A stretch of DNA of 34,803 nt from Candidatus Giovannonibacteria bacterium RIFCSPLOWO2_12_FULL_43_11c. GTDB taxonomy: Bacteria; Patescibacteriota; Minisyncoccia; JACPKW01; UBA11713. Position numbers and translations under genes: made by a program. Under the pieces are notes generated by a model, which did no database searches, had not been told where the DNA came from, and was given only the letters and a program-made list of their open reading frames with translations. This document shows, piece after piece, positions 6,433 to 14,095 of the stretch; the stretch's first letter is position 1, and every line of letters starts with the position of its first letter. The stretch is from contig MFIO01000028.1 of NCBI GenBank assembly GCA_001780775.1, positions 1-34,803 of the forward strand. The letters run 5' to 3'.

Positions 6433-8226
6433 ATGAATTCTGAAACAAAGAAGTGCCAAAATTGTAAACAAAACTTTACCATTGAACCTGACGATTTTAA
6501 GTTTTATGAAAAAATCTCCGTCCCGCCGCCAACCTGGTGCCCGGAATGCCAGTTGATGCGCCGCCTTTCTTTCAGAAACGAACGGATGCTGTATCGAAGG
6601 AACGAATCTTTAGAAGGACATGAGATAATCTCTATTTTTTCCGCGGATAAGCCCCTTACGGTCTACGCTCAGGAATATTGGCAAGGAGATAGATGGGATC
6701 CCATGCGATCCGCCCGGGATTATGACTTCTCGCGGCCCTTTTTTGAGCAACTCGGAACACTACTAAAAGAAGTTCCATGGCAGTCGCTTATGAATTGGAA
6801 TAATGTCAACAGCGATTATTGCAATATGACTACCGACAACAAAAATTGTTATTTGGTTTTTGGCGGAGATTTTAATGAAGACTGCGCGTACTCGACATTC
6901 AATTTTTATAGTAGAAATGTATATGACACGTACTGGGTTAACAAATGCGAACTATGCTATGAAGATATCGACGCTACAAACTCGTATAAGGTATTTTTCA
7001 GTCAATATTTTCGAGACAGTACCGACTCGATTTTTATTTATGACGGCGCGAATCTGAATAATTGCATCGGATGCGTGAATTTACGCAACAAATCGTATGC
7101 AATTTTTAATGAACAGTTTTCAAAAGAAGATTATTTAAAAAAGTTCGCGGAATTTGATTTCGGCAGCTACAAAAAATTAATTGAATTTCAGGAGAAATTT
7201 GCGCAATTCAAGTTGGAATTTCCTCGGCGATATGCCGAGATCGTCAAAGCGCCCGGATCGACCGGCAATAACATTTACAACGCAAAGAAAGCAATCAATT
7301 GCTTTGATATCGATAATGCCGAAGATTTGAAAAATGTTTTTCTTGCCGGATGGGGGCTCAAGGACGCAAGAAATTGCAATCATCTGGGGCATAAATCCGA
7401 GCTGGTCTACGATTCGGTTGCCATTTTTTCAAATACAAGCAGAATTAAGCATTCGTGGATTACCTCAGCATCCCATGATATGACCTACTGTTTCAATTGC
7501 CGGGGATCTAATAATTTATTCGGTTGCGTTGGAATAAAAAACAAAAGCTATTGTATTTTTAATAAGCAGTACTCAAAAGAAGAATACGAGGATTTGGTTC
7601 CCAAAATCATCCAGCAGATGAACGCAATACCTTATGTAGATAAAACGGGGAAAGTTTATAAGTATGGAGAATTCATTCCGTCAGAGTTAAGCCTTTTCGC
7701 GTATAACGAAACGGTTGCTCAAGAGTACTTCCCATTGACCAAGGAACAAGCAATCAATCAAGGCTACTCATGGAAAGACCCTGAACCCAGAAACTACCAA
7801 ATCACTCTCAAGACAGAAGACATGCCAGACCATATAAAGGACGTTAAAAATAACATTCTAGATCAGATCATCCAATGCGCTCACAATATTGGGACATCCG
7901 ATGTCCAGAATTGTAACGAGCAATGCACCGAAGCATACCGCATTATTCCTCAAGAGTTAGATTTCTTGAGAAAGATGAATTTACCTCTCCCTCGTTTATG
8001 CCCCAACTGCAGACATTACTCTAGAATCAAACAGAGAAACCCACTTAAGCTATGGCATAGGAAATGCCAATGTGCTGGATCTAAATCAGAGAATCAAGTC
8101 TATGCTAATACTATCGCTCATGAACACGGCGAGAATCATTGTGAAAATAGTTTTGAGACTACATATGCTCCTGAAAGGTCGGAAATTATTTATTGCGAAA
8201 AATGCTATCTTAGGGAGGTGGTATAA
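6433..8226 (+). CDS. Cys-rich multi-zinc/solenoid protein, copy 1 (most complete)
   Basis: A 597-residue member of a large uncharacterised Patescibacteria family (sometimes labelled 'CaiB/BaiF family' in databases, a name its sequence does not support). Module A: C8, C11, C36, C39 (CX2C-X24-CX2C with FYEKISVPPP), like the zf-trcl zinc ribbon. Then a relic ribbon (SIFSADKPLTVYAQEYW) without cysteines. Residues about 120-390 are two halves of short repeating Asn/Cys/Tyr units suggestive of a beta-solenoid, each closed by a signature (IGCVNLRNKSYAIFNEQ near 211; FGCVGIKNKSYCIFNKQ near 362). A second module A' follows (AYRIIPQELDFL...LCPNCR) with its cysteines kept, then a ribbon with a CQC and a His-rich loop (HEHGENHC) ending YCEKCYLREVV. 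GTG at 6427 is an alternative start; neither has a Shine-Dalgarno sequence. No signal peptide; probably cytoplasmic. Confidence 0.8.
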   Translation: MNSETKKCQNCKQNFTIEPDDFKFYEKISVPPPTWCPECQLMRRLSFRNERMLYRRNESLEGHEIISIFSADKPLTVYAQEYWQGDRWDPMRSARDYDFSRPFFEQLGTLLKEVPWQSLMNWNNVNSDYCNMTTDNKNCYLVFGGDFNEDCAYSTFNFYSRNVYDTYWVNKCELCYEDIDATNSYKVFFSQYFRDSTDSIFIYDGANLNNCIGCVNLRNKSYAIFNEQFSKEDYLKKFAEFDFGSYKKLIEFQEKFAQFKLEFPRRYAEIVKAPGSTGNNIYNAKKAINCFDIDNAEDLKNVFLAGWGLKDARNCNHLGHKSELVYDSVAIFSNTSRIKHSWITSASHDMTYCFNCRGSNNLFGCVGIKNKSYCIFNKQYSKEEYEDLVPKIIQQMNAIPYVDKTGKVYKYGEFIPSELSLFAYNETVAQEYFPLTKEQAINQGYSWKDPEPRNYQITLKTEDMPDHIKDVKNNILDQIIQCAHNIGTSDVQNCNEQCTEAYRIIPQELDFLRKMNLPLPRLCPNCRHYSRIKQRNPLKLWHRKCQCAGSKSENQVYANTIAHEHGENHCENSFETTYAPERSEIIYCEKCYLREVV

Positions 8227-8256
8227 ACAAAGGTCGATTATCTCTAAAAATATTTT

Positions 8257-8562
8257 ATGGTCTTTGTATATATAACTTGCGCCTCCCAGGAGGAGGCAAA
8301 AAAACTTGGGAAAATTCTTCTCGAGAAGAAGGGCGCTGGATGCGTGAATATTTTTCCGGTTCTATCAATGTATCCCGAGAATGGATCGATTAAAGAAGCG
8401 GGGGAATACGTTTTGATCGTGAAAACCATTGATTCTAAGGTGCAGGACGTCGAAGATATAGTCAGGAAAAATCATTCGTATAAAGTGCCGTTTATCGGGA
8501 CTATTTCGCTTACTCGATTGAACCGCGAATATAAAGAATGGCTTACTGGGGCGATTGCGTAG
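8257..8562 (+). CDS. cutA: CutA-family divalent-ion tolerance protein
   Basis: A 101-residue protein with the length and layout of CutA1: an N-terminal FVYITCASQEEAKKLGK strand-helix, then GAGCVNIFPVLSMY, the VLIVKT strand, and the HSYKVPFIG segment corresponding to the conserved H-x-Y-x-V-P motif, ending in EYKEWL. CutA forms a very stable ferredoxin-like trimer in the cytoplasm; its link to copper or other metal tolerance is established mainly in E. coli and its molecular job remains unclear. The gene starts 30 bases after the Cys-rich protein and has no Shine-Dalgarno sequence. Confidence 0.93.
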   Translation: MVFVYITCASQEEAKKLGKILLEKKGAGCVNIFPVLSMYPENGSIKEAGEYVLIVKTIDSKVQDVEDIVRKNHSYKVPFIGTISLTRLNREYKEWLTGAIA

Positions 8563-8582
8563 CCCGCTCTGCTGGACGATAT

Positions 8583-8590
8583 GCTAGAAT
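8583..8590 (+). promoter_or_regulatory. Extended -10 promoter giving a probably leaderless mRNA
   Basis: TGC-TAGAAT, with the hexamer at 8585-8590, forms an extended -10 element. The ATG of the VirD4-like gene begins at 8597, where the transcript itself is expected to start. No -35 match lies at normal spacing, as expected for extended -10 promoters. Confidence 0.55.
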
Positions 8591-8596
8591 ATAGTT

Positions 8597-10468
8597 ATGG
8601 CGGAAACGCAAACAACAGAGCAGGAGAAAGTCGTATATTTCGCAAAAACTAACTTCCGGGGCTCGGATAGAGTTTTTGGCATAAAAAAACGCGACCGGCG
8701 CCAGCATTATTACGTTGTCGGAAAAACAGGGACGGGAAAGTCCGAGCTTTTAAAAAATTTGATTTTGCAGGATATAAACAATGGTGAGGGCGTAGGCGTG
8801 GTTGATCCGCACGGCGAGCTTGTCGAAGATGTTTTGAGAAAAATACCTGCGGCAAGAATAAACGACGTGATTTATTTCAATCCTTCGGACATGGATTTCC
8901 CGATTGGTTTTAACGTGCTTGAAGTCCCAAATCCTTTATATAAACATTTAGTCGTGTCGGACTTAATGGCGATTTTTACGAAGATTTGGGCGAATGTCTG
9001 GTCCGCGCGAATGGAATATATTCTGCAGAACTGCATTTTGGCCTTGCTTGATACTCCCGGGACAACTCTCTTGGGCATCCCGAGAATTCTAGTGGACAAA
9101 AATTATCGCGAACGCATTGTCAGGAATATCAAAGATCCAGTTGTGCGGTCATTTTGGACGCACGAATACGAAACTTGGCGCGATCAATTCAGGAACGAAG
9201 CTATTGTTCCTATTCAAAACAAAGTCGGGCAGTTTTTGAACACGCCATTTGTGCGCAATATCGTCGGTCAGCCCAAGAGCACTCTTAACATCCAGGATGT
9301 AATGAATTCCAGCAAGATTCTTTTGGTGAATGTTTCAAAAGGAAGGATGGGTGAGGACAACGCCGCATTATTGGGCGCCATGATTATAACGAAGCTGCAA
9401 TTGGCTGCGATGGAAAGAGTGAGGATTGCTGAAGAAGAGCGGAAGGATTTTTATCTTTACATAGACGAATTTCAAAACTTCGCGACGGATTCGTTTGCTT
9501 CAATTCTCTCGGAGGCGAGAAAGTATCGCCTGAATTTGATTATAGCGCATCAATATATCGGCCAACTTATCTCGGACACGTCAACCAAGGTGCGGGACGC
9601 GATTTTCGGAAACGTCGGGACAATGTTGGTATTTAGAGTCGGTGCGGCGGACGCGGAGGCTCTAGAGGCGGAGTTCGAGCCGGAATTTGTCATTCAAGAT
9701 ATTTGTAATCTTCCAAACTACAACGTTTATTTGAAACTGATGGTCAACGGTATTACCTCGCGGCCTTTTTCCGCGACTACTCTCCCGCCGATGCGCTGGG
9801 GAGATACGGAGGACCATGGCGAGAAAATTATCAAAGTTTCGAGGGAGAGGTACGGAATGGACCGAAAAGAAGTCGAGTCGCGAATAGAAAAATGGGCGTC
9901 TTCTTTATTTGAAAACGAACCCGAGGATGACGGTCCCAAAGAGAAGTTCAAAACTCGATGCTGGATTTGCGGCAAGGAAGTTAACGTTCGGTTTAAACCT
10001 GATGACGTCAGGCCGATCTATTGCTCGGACGATCTAAAAAAAGTTGAAGGGGGGGAGATTGCTCCGGCACAGAAGCGAAAACCCATCGGCGGAGGAGGAA
10101 GAGGAGGAGATAAATATTCAGATTCCCTTTCTAATTTGGGAATAGAATTTGAAGCAGAGAATAAAAGCGAAAAAAGACAGGCCGAGCGACCGCCAGAAAG
10201 AACATTTAGACCTTCTCCGGAGAAAATGGTGGACTCTCAAGCTGATAGGCGCCAACCCGTGAGCGCTTCGGCGCCTTCGCTCAAAGAAGGGCAATTTGTC
10301 TTGCGACAGGATAAGACGCCGTTTAAATCAATTTCGCTTTCGGAACTTAAATCAAGAGGGTCAACTAATAGGGAAAATGTTAAAAGAGGTCCGGATCTTG
10401 AGGGATTGAGGAATCTTTTGAAGGAAACTGTGAATTCGAAAGATAATGAGCCAGAGAAACATTCTTAA
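8597..10468 (+). CDS. VirD4/TraD-like P-loop ATPase with zinc-ribbon tail (copy 2)
   Basis: A 623-residue coupling-protein-type ATPase: Walker A VGKTGTGKS (about 41-49), VDPHGE, Walker B FYLYIDEFQNF (about 284-294) and an IIAHQYIGQL sensor-like strand. After the ATPase core comes a zinc-ribbon-like module, CWIC (455-458) and YCSDD (C476), in which the fourth ligand position is Asp instead of Cys. The last 120 residues are disordered and rich in Gly, Arg, Ser and Pro. The core is colinear with the ATPase at 3460-4962, so the two are paralogues. No membrane segment is present. It overlaps the next gene by 23 bases. DNA or protein translocation at the envelope is inferred from the family only; no other secretion components are in the window. 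Confidence 0.87.
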   Translation: MAETQTTEQEKVVYFAKTNFRGSDRVFGIKKRDRRQHYYVVGKTGTGKSELLKNLILQDINNGEGVGVVDPHGELVEDVLRKIPAARINDVIYFNPSDMDFPIGFNVLEVPNPLYKHLVVSDLMAIFTKIWANVWSARMEYILQNCILALLDTPGTTLLGIPRILVDKNYRERIVRNIKDPVVRSFWTHEYETWRDQFRNEAIVPIQNKVGQFLNTPFVRNIVGQPKSTLNIQDVMNSSKILLVNVSKGRMGEDNAALLGAMIITKLQLAAMERVRIAEEERKDFYLYIDEFQNFATDSFASILSEARKYRLNLIIAHQYIGQLISDTSTKVRDAIFGNVGTMLVFRVGAADAEALEAEFEPEFVIQDICNLPNYNVYLKLMVNGITSRPFSATTLPPMRWGDTEDHGEKIIKVSRERYGMDRKEVESRIEKWASSLFENEPEDDGPKEKFKTRCWICGKEVNVRFKPDDVRPIYCSDDLKKVEGGEIAPAQKRKPIGGGGRGGDKYSDSLSNLGIEFEAENKSEKRQAERPPERTFRPSPEKMVDSQADRRQPVSASAPSLKEGQFVLRQDKTPFKSISLSELKSRGSTNRENVKRGPDLEGLRNLLKETVNSKDNEPEKHS

Positions 10469-10877
10469 ATTTTTAATTGCGATAGTTTTTTTACTCCCAT
10501 TTTTTGTGCTTGCGCATCCCGGGGGAGTTGATACGAACAGCTGCCACGTTTGTCGCACTAACTGCGAGAAATACAGCGTGCCATATGAGGTGTTGCACTG
10601 CCATCTCAAATTCGCGTCTTCAACGCCTTCTTCGGTTTCTTCCGCGCCGTCTCCAATTCCGACACCAACTCCAATTTCGCCTTCGGTTAAAAAATCAGAA
10701 CCAAAAGCGACTCCGATTTTAATCAAGACCCTGACGACAGAAAAAAGTTCAACAGACCAAAACACCGAAACAGTTCAGCCTTTTTTCACAAAAAAATCAA
10801 TTCTTTGGCTTGCTTCCGTCGCGGGATTGGGCCTCCTCGCCGGCCTCGGTTTTTTAGCCATCCGAAAAATCGGCTAA
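10446..10877 (+). CDS. Secreted/membrane-tethered HPGG-CHxC Cys/His protein
   Basis: A 143-residue exported protein. Residues 1-23 are a signal peptide ending VLA, followed by HPGGVDTNSCHVCRTNC and then HCH; C33, H34, C36, C40, H51, C52 and H53 form a compact metal-site-like cluster known from small secreted proteins with an HPG..GCH.C...HCH pattern. A Ser/Pro/Thr linker (about 55-85) and a C-terminal membrane helix (about 119-140, WLASVAGLGLLAGLGFLAI) ending in RKIG suggest it is displayed outside and held at the membrane. It overlaps the ATPase gene by 23 bases, implying co-expression. Function unknown; metal binding is inferred. Confidence 0.75.
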   Translation: MSQRNILKFLIAIVFLLPFFVLAHPGGVDTNSCHVCRTNCEKYSVPYEVLHCHLKFASSTPSSVSSAPSPIPTPTPISPSVKKSEPKATPILIKTLTTEKSSTDQNTETVQPFFTKKSILWLASVAGLGLLAGLGFLAIRKIG

Positions 10878-10906
10878 AAAGGCCTTATTTATTAAGCGTT
10901 TTTAGC
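10873..10906. terminator. Bidirectional terminator containing both stop codons
   Basis: GCTAAAAA (10873-10880) pairs perfectly with TTTTTAGC (10899-10906), with a partial inner CTT/AAG pairing. The plus-strand stop TAA (10875-10877) lies in one arm and the minus-strand stop TAA (10902-10904) in the other. The A/T arms supply a U-run to either transcript. Confidence 0.65.
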
Positions 10907-12014
10907 TTTCATAAAGTTTGTAAGTCTTTTCGCGCATGTGAGAGATTGAGAAATTATTCTTGACTTTTTCTCGTGCGTTTTTCCCGAGTTTTTTGGCGCG
11001 TTTGTGATTTTCTATGAATTTATCGAGTGTTAGCTGAAGCATTTTATGATTTTCTGGTTGCACAAGGACCCCAGTTTTATCAGATTCTATTATGTCAAAA
11101 TTTCCACCGACAGCCGATGCGATAATTGGAAGCTCGGCCAGCGCGGCTTCTAGGAGAGCGTAAGCGAGCCCTTCTTTTCTGGAGGGAAAGACGAAAATAT
11201 CAAACGCCTTTAGATACCGGTAAGCCTCGGGAAGATTTTCCACTATTATAATTTTTTCGTGGGAAATTTCCTCTCTGTGCGGACTTTCGCCGCCTGCGAT
11301 TAACGCCAATGTTATATGAGAATGTTTATTGAATAATGGGAGGACAGCTTTTAAGAGAATATCCCAGCCTTTGTTGCGGACCCATTCGCCAACCGTCCCA
11401 ATAACAAACTCTTTTTTTCCACCGAAGATTTTTTGCTGTGCTTCGCCCCTTTTTAAAAATTTAATTTCTTCGGCAGCTATACCGTTTGGTATCAAAACAA
11501 GTTTTCTCTGCGGAGCTATTTTATATCGCAGGGCCGAATTATAATCAAAAGTCGTGATGCAGATCACCTTGTCGTAAAACATGGCCGATATCTTCGATGC
11601 AAATCTGATTAAAGATAAATGGAATTTCGGGCGTGATTCGTGGAACGCCCAGCCGTGCGCGGTGAACATCATCTGGAGTTTTTGCCAGGAGAGCTTATAC
11701 AAAAATCCGGCAGCTCCGCAAACCACAGCGGCTTTAGTTGAGTTTACATGAATAGTGTCTGGTCGGACTTTCCAGAGGATGGCGAGAACTTCAAAAAAAC
11801 TTAAAATATCGCTGATCACATTTATTTTCCGCTCGAAATGCGATACCTCGATATATTTAAGCCCAAGAGATTCAACTTTTTCTTTCAATGCGCCCTGCCC
11901 CCCGCTCGCGATAAAAATATCGTATTTATTTTTGTCGAGACCGGAGGCCAGATCAAGAACATATTTTGCCGCACCCCCCCAATGTGACTTCGTGATAAAA
12001 TAGACAATTTTCAT
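10902..12014 (-). CDS. GT4-family glycosyltransferase
   Basis: A 370-residue GT-B fold enzyme that should transfer a sugar from a nucleotide donor to a surface glycan intermediate at the inner face of the membrane. The N-terminus has the acceptor-side glycine loop (ITKSHWGGAAKYVLDLA); VLIPNGI precedes the C-terminal Rossmann domain (IGTVGEWVRNKGWD); the donor-binding E-x7-E is in SRKEGLAYALLEAALAELPIIAS. It is the only glycosyltransferase on the minus strand and is divergent from the main cluster with only 27 bases between start codons. Sugar specificity cannot be read from the sequence. Confidence 0.9.
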   Translation of the reverse strand: MKIVYFITKSHWGGAAKYVLDLASGLDKNKYDIFIASGGQGALKEKVESLGLKYIEVSHFERKINVISDILSFFEVLAILWKVRPDTIHVNSTKAAVVCGAAGFLYKLSWQKLQMMFTAHGWAFHESRPKFHLSLIRFASKISAMFYDKVICITTFDYNSALRYKIAPQRKLVLIPNGIAAEEIKFLKRGEAQQKIFGGKKEFVIGTVGEWVRNKGWDILLKAVLPLFNKHSHITLALIAGGESPHREEISHEKIIIVENLPEAYRYLKAFDIFVFPSRKEGLAYALLEAALAELPIIASAVGGNFDIIESDKTGVLVQPENHKMLQLTLDKFIENHKRAKKLGKNAREKVKNNFSISHMREKTYKLYES

Positions 12015-12029
12015 TTTTTATTTCATAAT
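12001..12029 (+). promoter_or_regulatory. Promoter of the plus-strand glycan cluster
   Basis: TAGACA (12001-12006), 17-base spacer, CATAAT (12024-12029). The predicted start near 12036 leaves only about six bases before the ATG at 12042. The -35 lies inside the first codons of the divergent minus-strand gene, so the two genes compete for or share regulation. Confidence 0.55.
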
Positions 12030-12036
12030 TCTAACA
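12028..12036 (-). promoter_or_regulatory. Extended -10 promoter of the minus-strand GT4 gene
   Basis: On the minus strand TGT-TAGAAT (hexamer 12028-12033) is an extended -10 element. Transcription should start near 12021, seven bases before the ATG at 12014. It overlaps the -10 of the divergent plus-strand promoter. Confidence 0.5.
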
Positions 12037-12041
12037 TATTT

Positions 12042-13100
12042 ATGCAGAATAAACGAGGAACCATAGTAATTTTTTCCACGGCCTATTTGCCACTCCTTGG
12101 CGGGGCCGAGACTGCGATCAGGGGTATTTCTGACAATATAGAAGATTTCCGCCTCATAGTTTTAACTTCTAGATTCAAAAAAAGTCTTCCAGTAAAAGAA
12201 AAAATTGGCAACGTTATGATATATCGCCTTGGGCTCGGAAACCGGTTTGATAAATTTTTTCTGCCGCTTACTTCGTTTGTTAAATTTATTTTCATCAAAA
12301 AAAATCTGGATAAGCCGATTTTATTTTGGGGAATGATGGCGTCCTACGGATCTATCGGCGCGTGGCTTTTAAAATTTTTCTATAATAAAATTCCGTTTTT
12401 GCTGACGATTCAAGAAGGGGATTCTGAAAGCCATATTAAACGTTCTCGATTCGGTCTTGTGAATTTATTTTTTCGCTTGCTCGTCAAAAAAGCTGATCGT
12501 ATCCAAGCGATCAGTAATTATTTGAAAGATTTTTGCATCAAAATGGGAGCCAAGGTCCCAATTGATGTGGTCCCAAACGGGGTGGATTTAAAAAAGTTTA
12601 TTCCTCCTTCCAGAATGGAAACCCGCAGGCCTGAAAGTAAAGTCATAATTTCAGTTTCTCGCAAAGCTTATAAAAATGCTCTAGATACACTAGAAAAGGC
12701 CTTTTTGATAGTAAAAATAAAGCATCCGGAAGCTGAACTACGCATGATTAGCGATGCGCTGCATCAGAGCGTTCCGATACTTTTATGGGAGGCTGATGTA
12801 TTCGTGAGACCATCTCGATCCGAAGGGCTTGGCACGGCTTTTTTGGAAGCGATGGCGGCAGGGCTTCCAATCATCGGAACTCCAGTCGGAGGTATTCCTG
12901 ACTTTCTTATAGATGGAGAGACGGGTTTGTTCGCGAAAGTTGATGACCCTAGCGATCTGGCCCAAAAGATAGAATTATTATTTACTGATAGAGCCCTGCG
13001 GGAAAAATTAATAAAAAACGGCTTAAAATTGGTCGAAGAGAAATATCAATGGTCGAAACTTGCGCGTGATATGGAAAAAATATTTACATCATTGCTATGA
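12042..13100 (+). CDS. GT4-family glycosyltransferase
   Basis: A 352-residue GT-B enzyme. It shows the N-terminal YLPLLGGAETAIRGI loop, AISNYLKDFC, VPNGVDLKKF at the domain border and the donor-site E-x7-E in SRSEGLGTAFLEAMAAGLPIIGTPVGG. The stretch between the border and this motif is shorter than usual for GT4 proteins, with no typical GRL.KG strand (SVSRKAYKNALDTLEKAF instead), so a small internal deletion is possible though the frame is open. It is the first gene of the long plus-strand unit and overlaps the next gene by ATGA (13097-13100). Confidence 0.9.
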   Translation: MQNKRGTIVIFSTAYLPLLGGAETAIRGISDNIEDFRLIVLTSRFKKSLPVKEKIGNVMIYRLGLGNRFDKFFLPLTSFVKFIFIKKNLDKPILFWGMMASYGSIGAWLLKFFYNKIPFLLTIQEGDSESHIKRSRFGLVNLFFRLLVKKADRIQAISNYLKDFCIKMGAKVPIDVVPNGVDLKKFIPPSRMETRRPESKVIISVSRKAYKNALDTLEKAFLIVKIKHPEAELRMISDALHQSVPILLWEADVFVRPSRSEGLGTAFLEAMAAGLPIIGTPVGGIPDFLIDGETGLFAKVDDPSDLAQKIELLFTDRALREKLIKNGLKLVEEKYQWSKLARDMEKIFTSLL

Positions 13101-14095
13101 AAATATTGATTGCGACTGGAATTTATCCTCCCGACGTCGGCGGCCCAGCGACGTATAGCGCTTTATTGATTAAAGAATTTCCCAAGCGAGGGGTTCAGGC
13201 GAAAATCTTGAGTTTCGGCTGGGTCCGCGGATATCCGAAAATACTACGGCATTTTATATATTTTCTTAGAGTTATAAAGTTAGGGCGTGATTGCGATATT
13301 ATCTATGCCCAGGATCCAGTCAGTGTCGGGCTACCCGCAATTTTGGCTTCGAAACTTTTAGGGAAAAAATTTGTAATTAAAATCGTCGGCGATTACGCCT
13401 GGGAACAAGGAATTCAAAGATTTGGAGTCAAGGAACTGCTTGATGAATTTTTGGATAAAAAATACGGATTTGCCGTCGAGTTTCTAAAAAAAATTGAGAG
13501 ATATGTCGCGAGAAATTCGAATGCCGTAATTGTCCCCAGCAATTATTTGGCGCAAGTTTTAGGGAAATGGGGGGTTGGCTTGGGCAAGATTAGTGTAATT
13601 TATAATACTGTTTTTGTGCCTGCCTCGCCGCGAAATAGAGCGAAAGAAAATATTCTCTTTTCCGCCGGACGCAATGTTCCGTGGAAAGGATTTGCGATAC
13701 TCTTGGAGCTTAACATTCCCAACGCCAAAATAATAACAGGGAATTTCCCAAAAGAAGAATATGAGAAATTTCTTTCTTCATGCGCGATATTTCTTTTGAA
13801 CACGGGATACGAGGGGTTTTCGCACCAGATTTTGGAAGCAATGTCTCTCGGATTGCCGATTATCACAACCAATGCCGGCGGGAACAAGGAAATAGTCGAA
13901 AATGAAAAAAACGCGCTCGTGGTAGAATATAATAATAAAGAAGCGTGGACTCACGCGATAACGCGGCTGTTGGGCGATGAAAACCTGCAGAAAAAATTAT
14001 CCGAAGGTGCTAGAGCTACAGCCCAAAAATTTTTACAAAAAGACATGGTCGGAGAAACAATTAAAGTTTTAGAGAATATTTTGCATGCCAAGTAA
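13097..14095 (+). CDS. GT4-family glycosyltransferase
   Basis: A 332-residue GT-B enzyme with GIYPPDVGGPATYSALL at the N-terminus, AVIVPSNYLAQVL in the middle, FSAGRNVPWKGF opening the donor domain and E-x7-E in TGYEGFSHQILEAMSLGLPIITTNAGG. Start and stop overlap both neighbours: ATGA with the upstream glycosyltransferase and 11 bases with the first tandem Cys-rich gene at 14085. The coupling ties the Cys-rich array to glycan synthesis, at least in expression. Confidence 0.9.
   Translation: MKILIATGIYPPDVGGPATYSALLIKEFPKRGVQAKILSFGWVRGYPKILRHFIYFLRVIKLGRDCDIIYAQDPVSVGLPAILASKLLGKKFVIKIVGDYAWEQGIQRFGVKELLDEFLDKKYGFAVEFLKKIERYVARNSNAVIVPSNYLAQVLGKWGVGLGKISVIYNTVFVPASPRNRAKENILFSAGRNVPWKGFAILLELNIPNAKIITGNFPKEEYEKFLSSCAIFLLNTGYEGFSHQILEAMSLGLPIITTNAGGNKEIVENEKNALVVEYNNKEAWTHAITRLLGDENLQKKLSEGARATAQKFLQKDMVGETIKVLENILHAK

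Noticed and set aside
6693-6704. 12-bp palindrome around GGATCC
   Set aside because: Several 12-bp palindromes are expected by chance.
8315-8330. 16-bp perfect palindrome in cutA
   Set aside because: About 0.5 such palindromes are expected by chance in a window of this length, and the encoded residues are ordinary for CutA.
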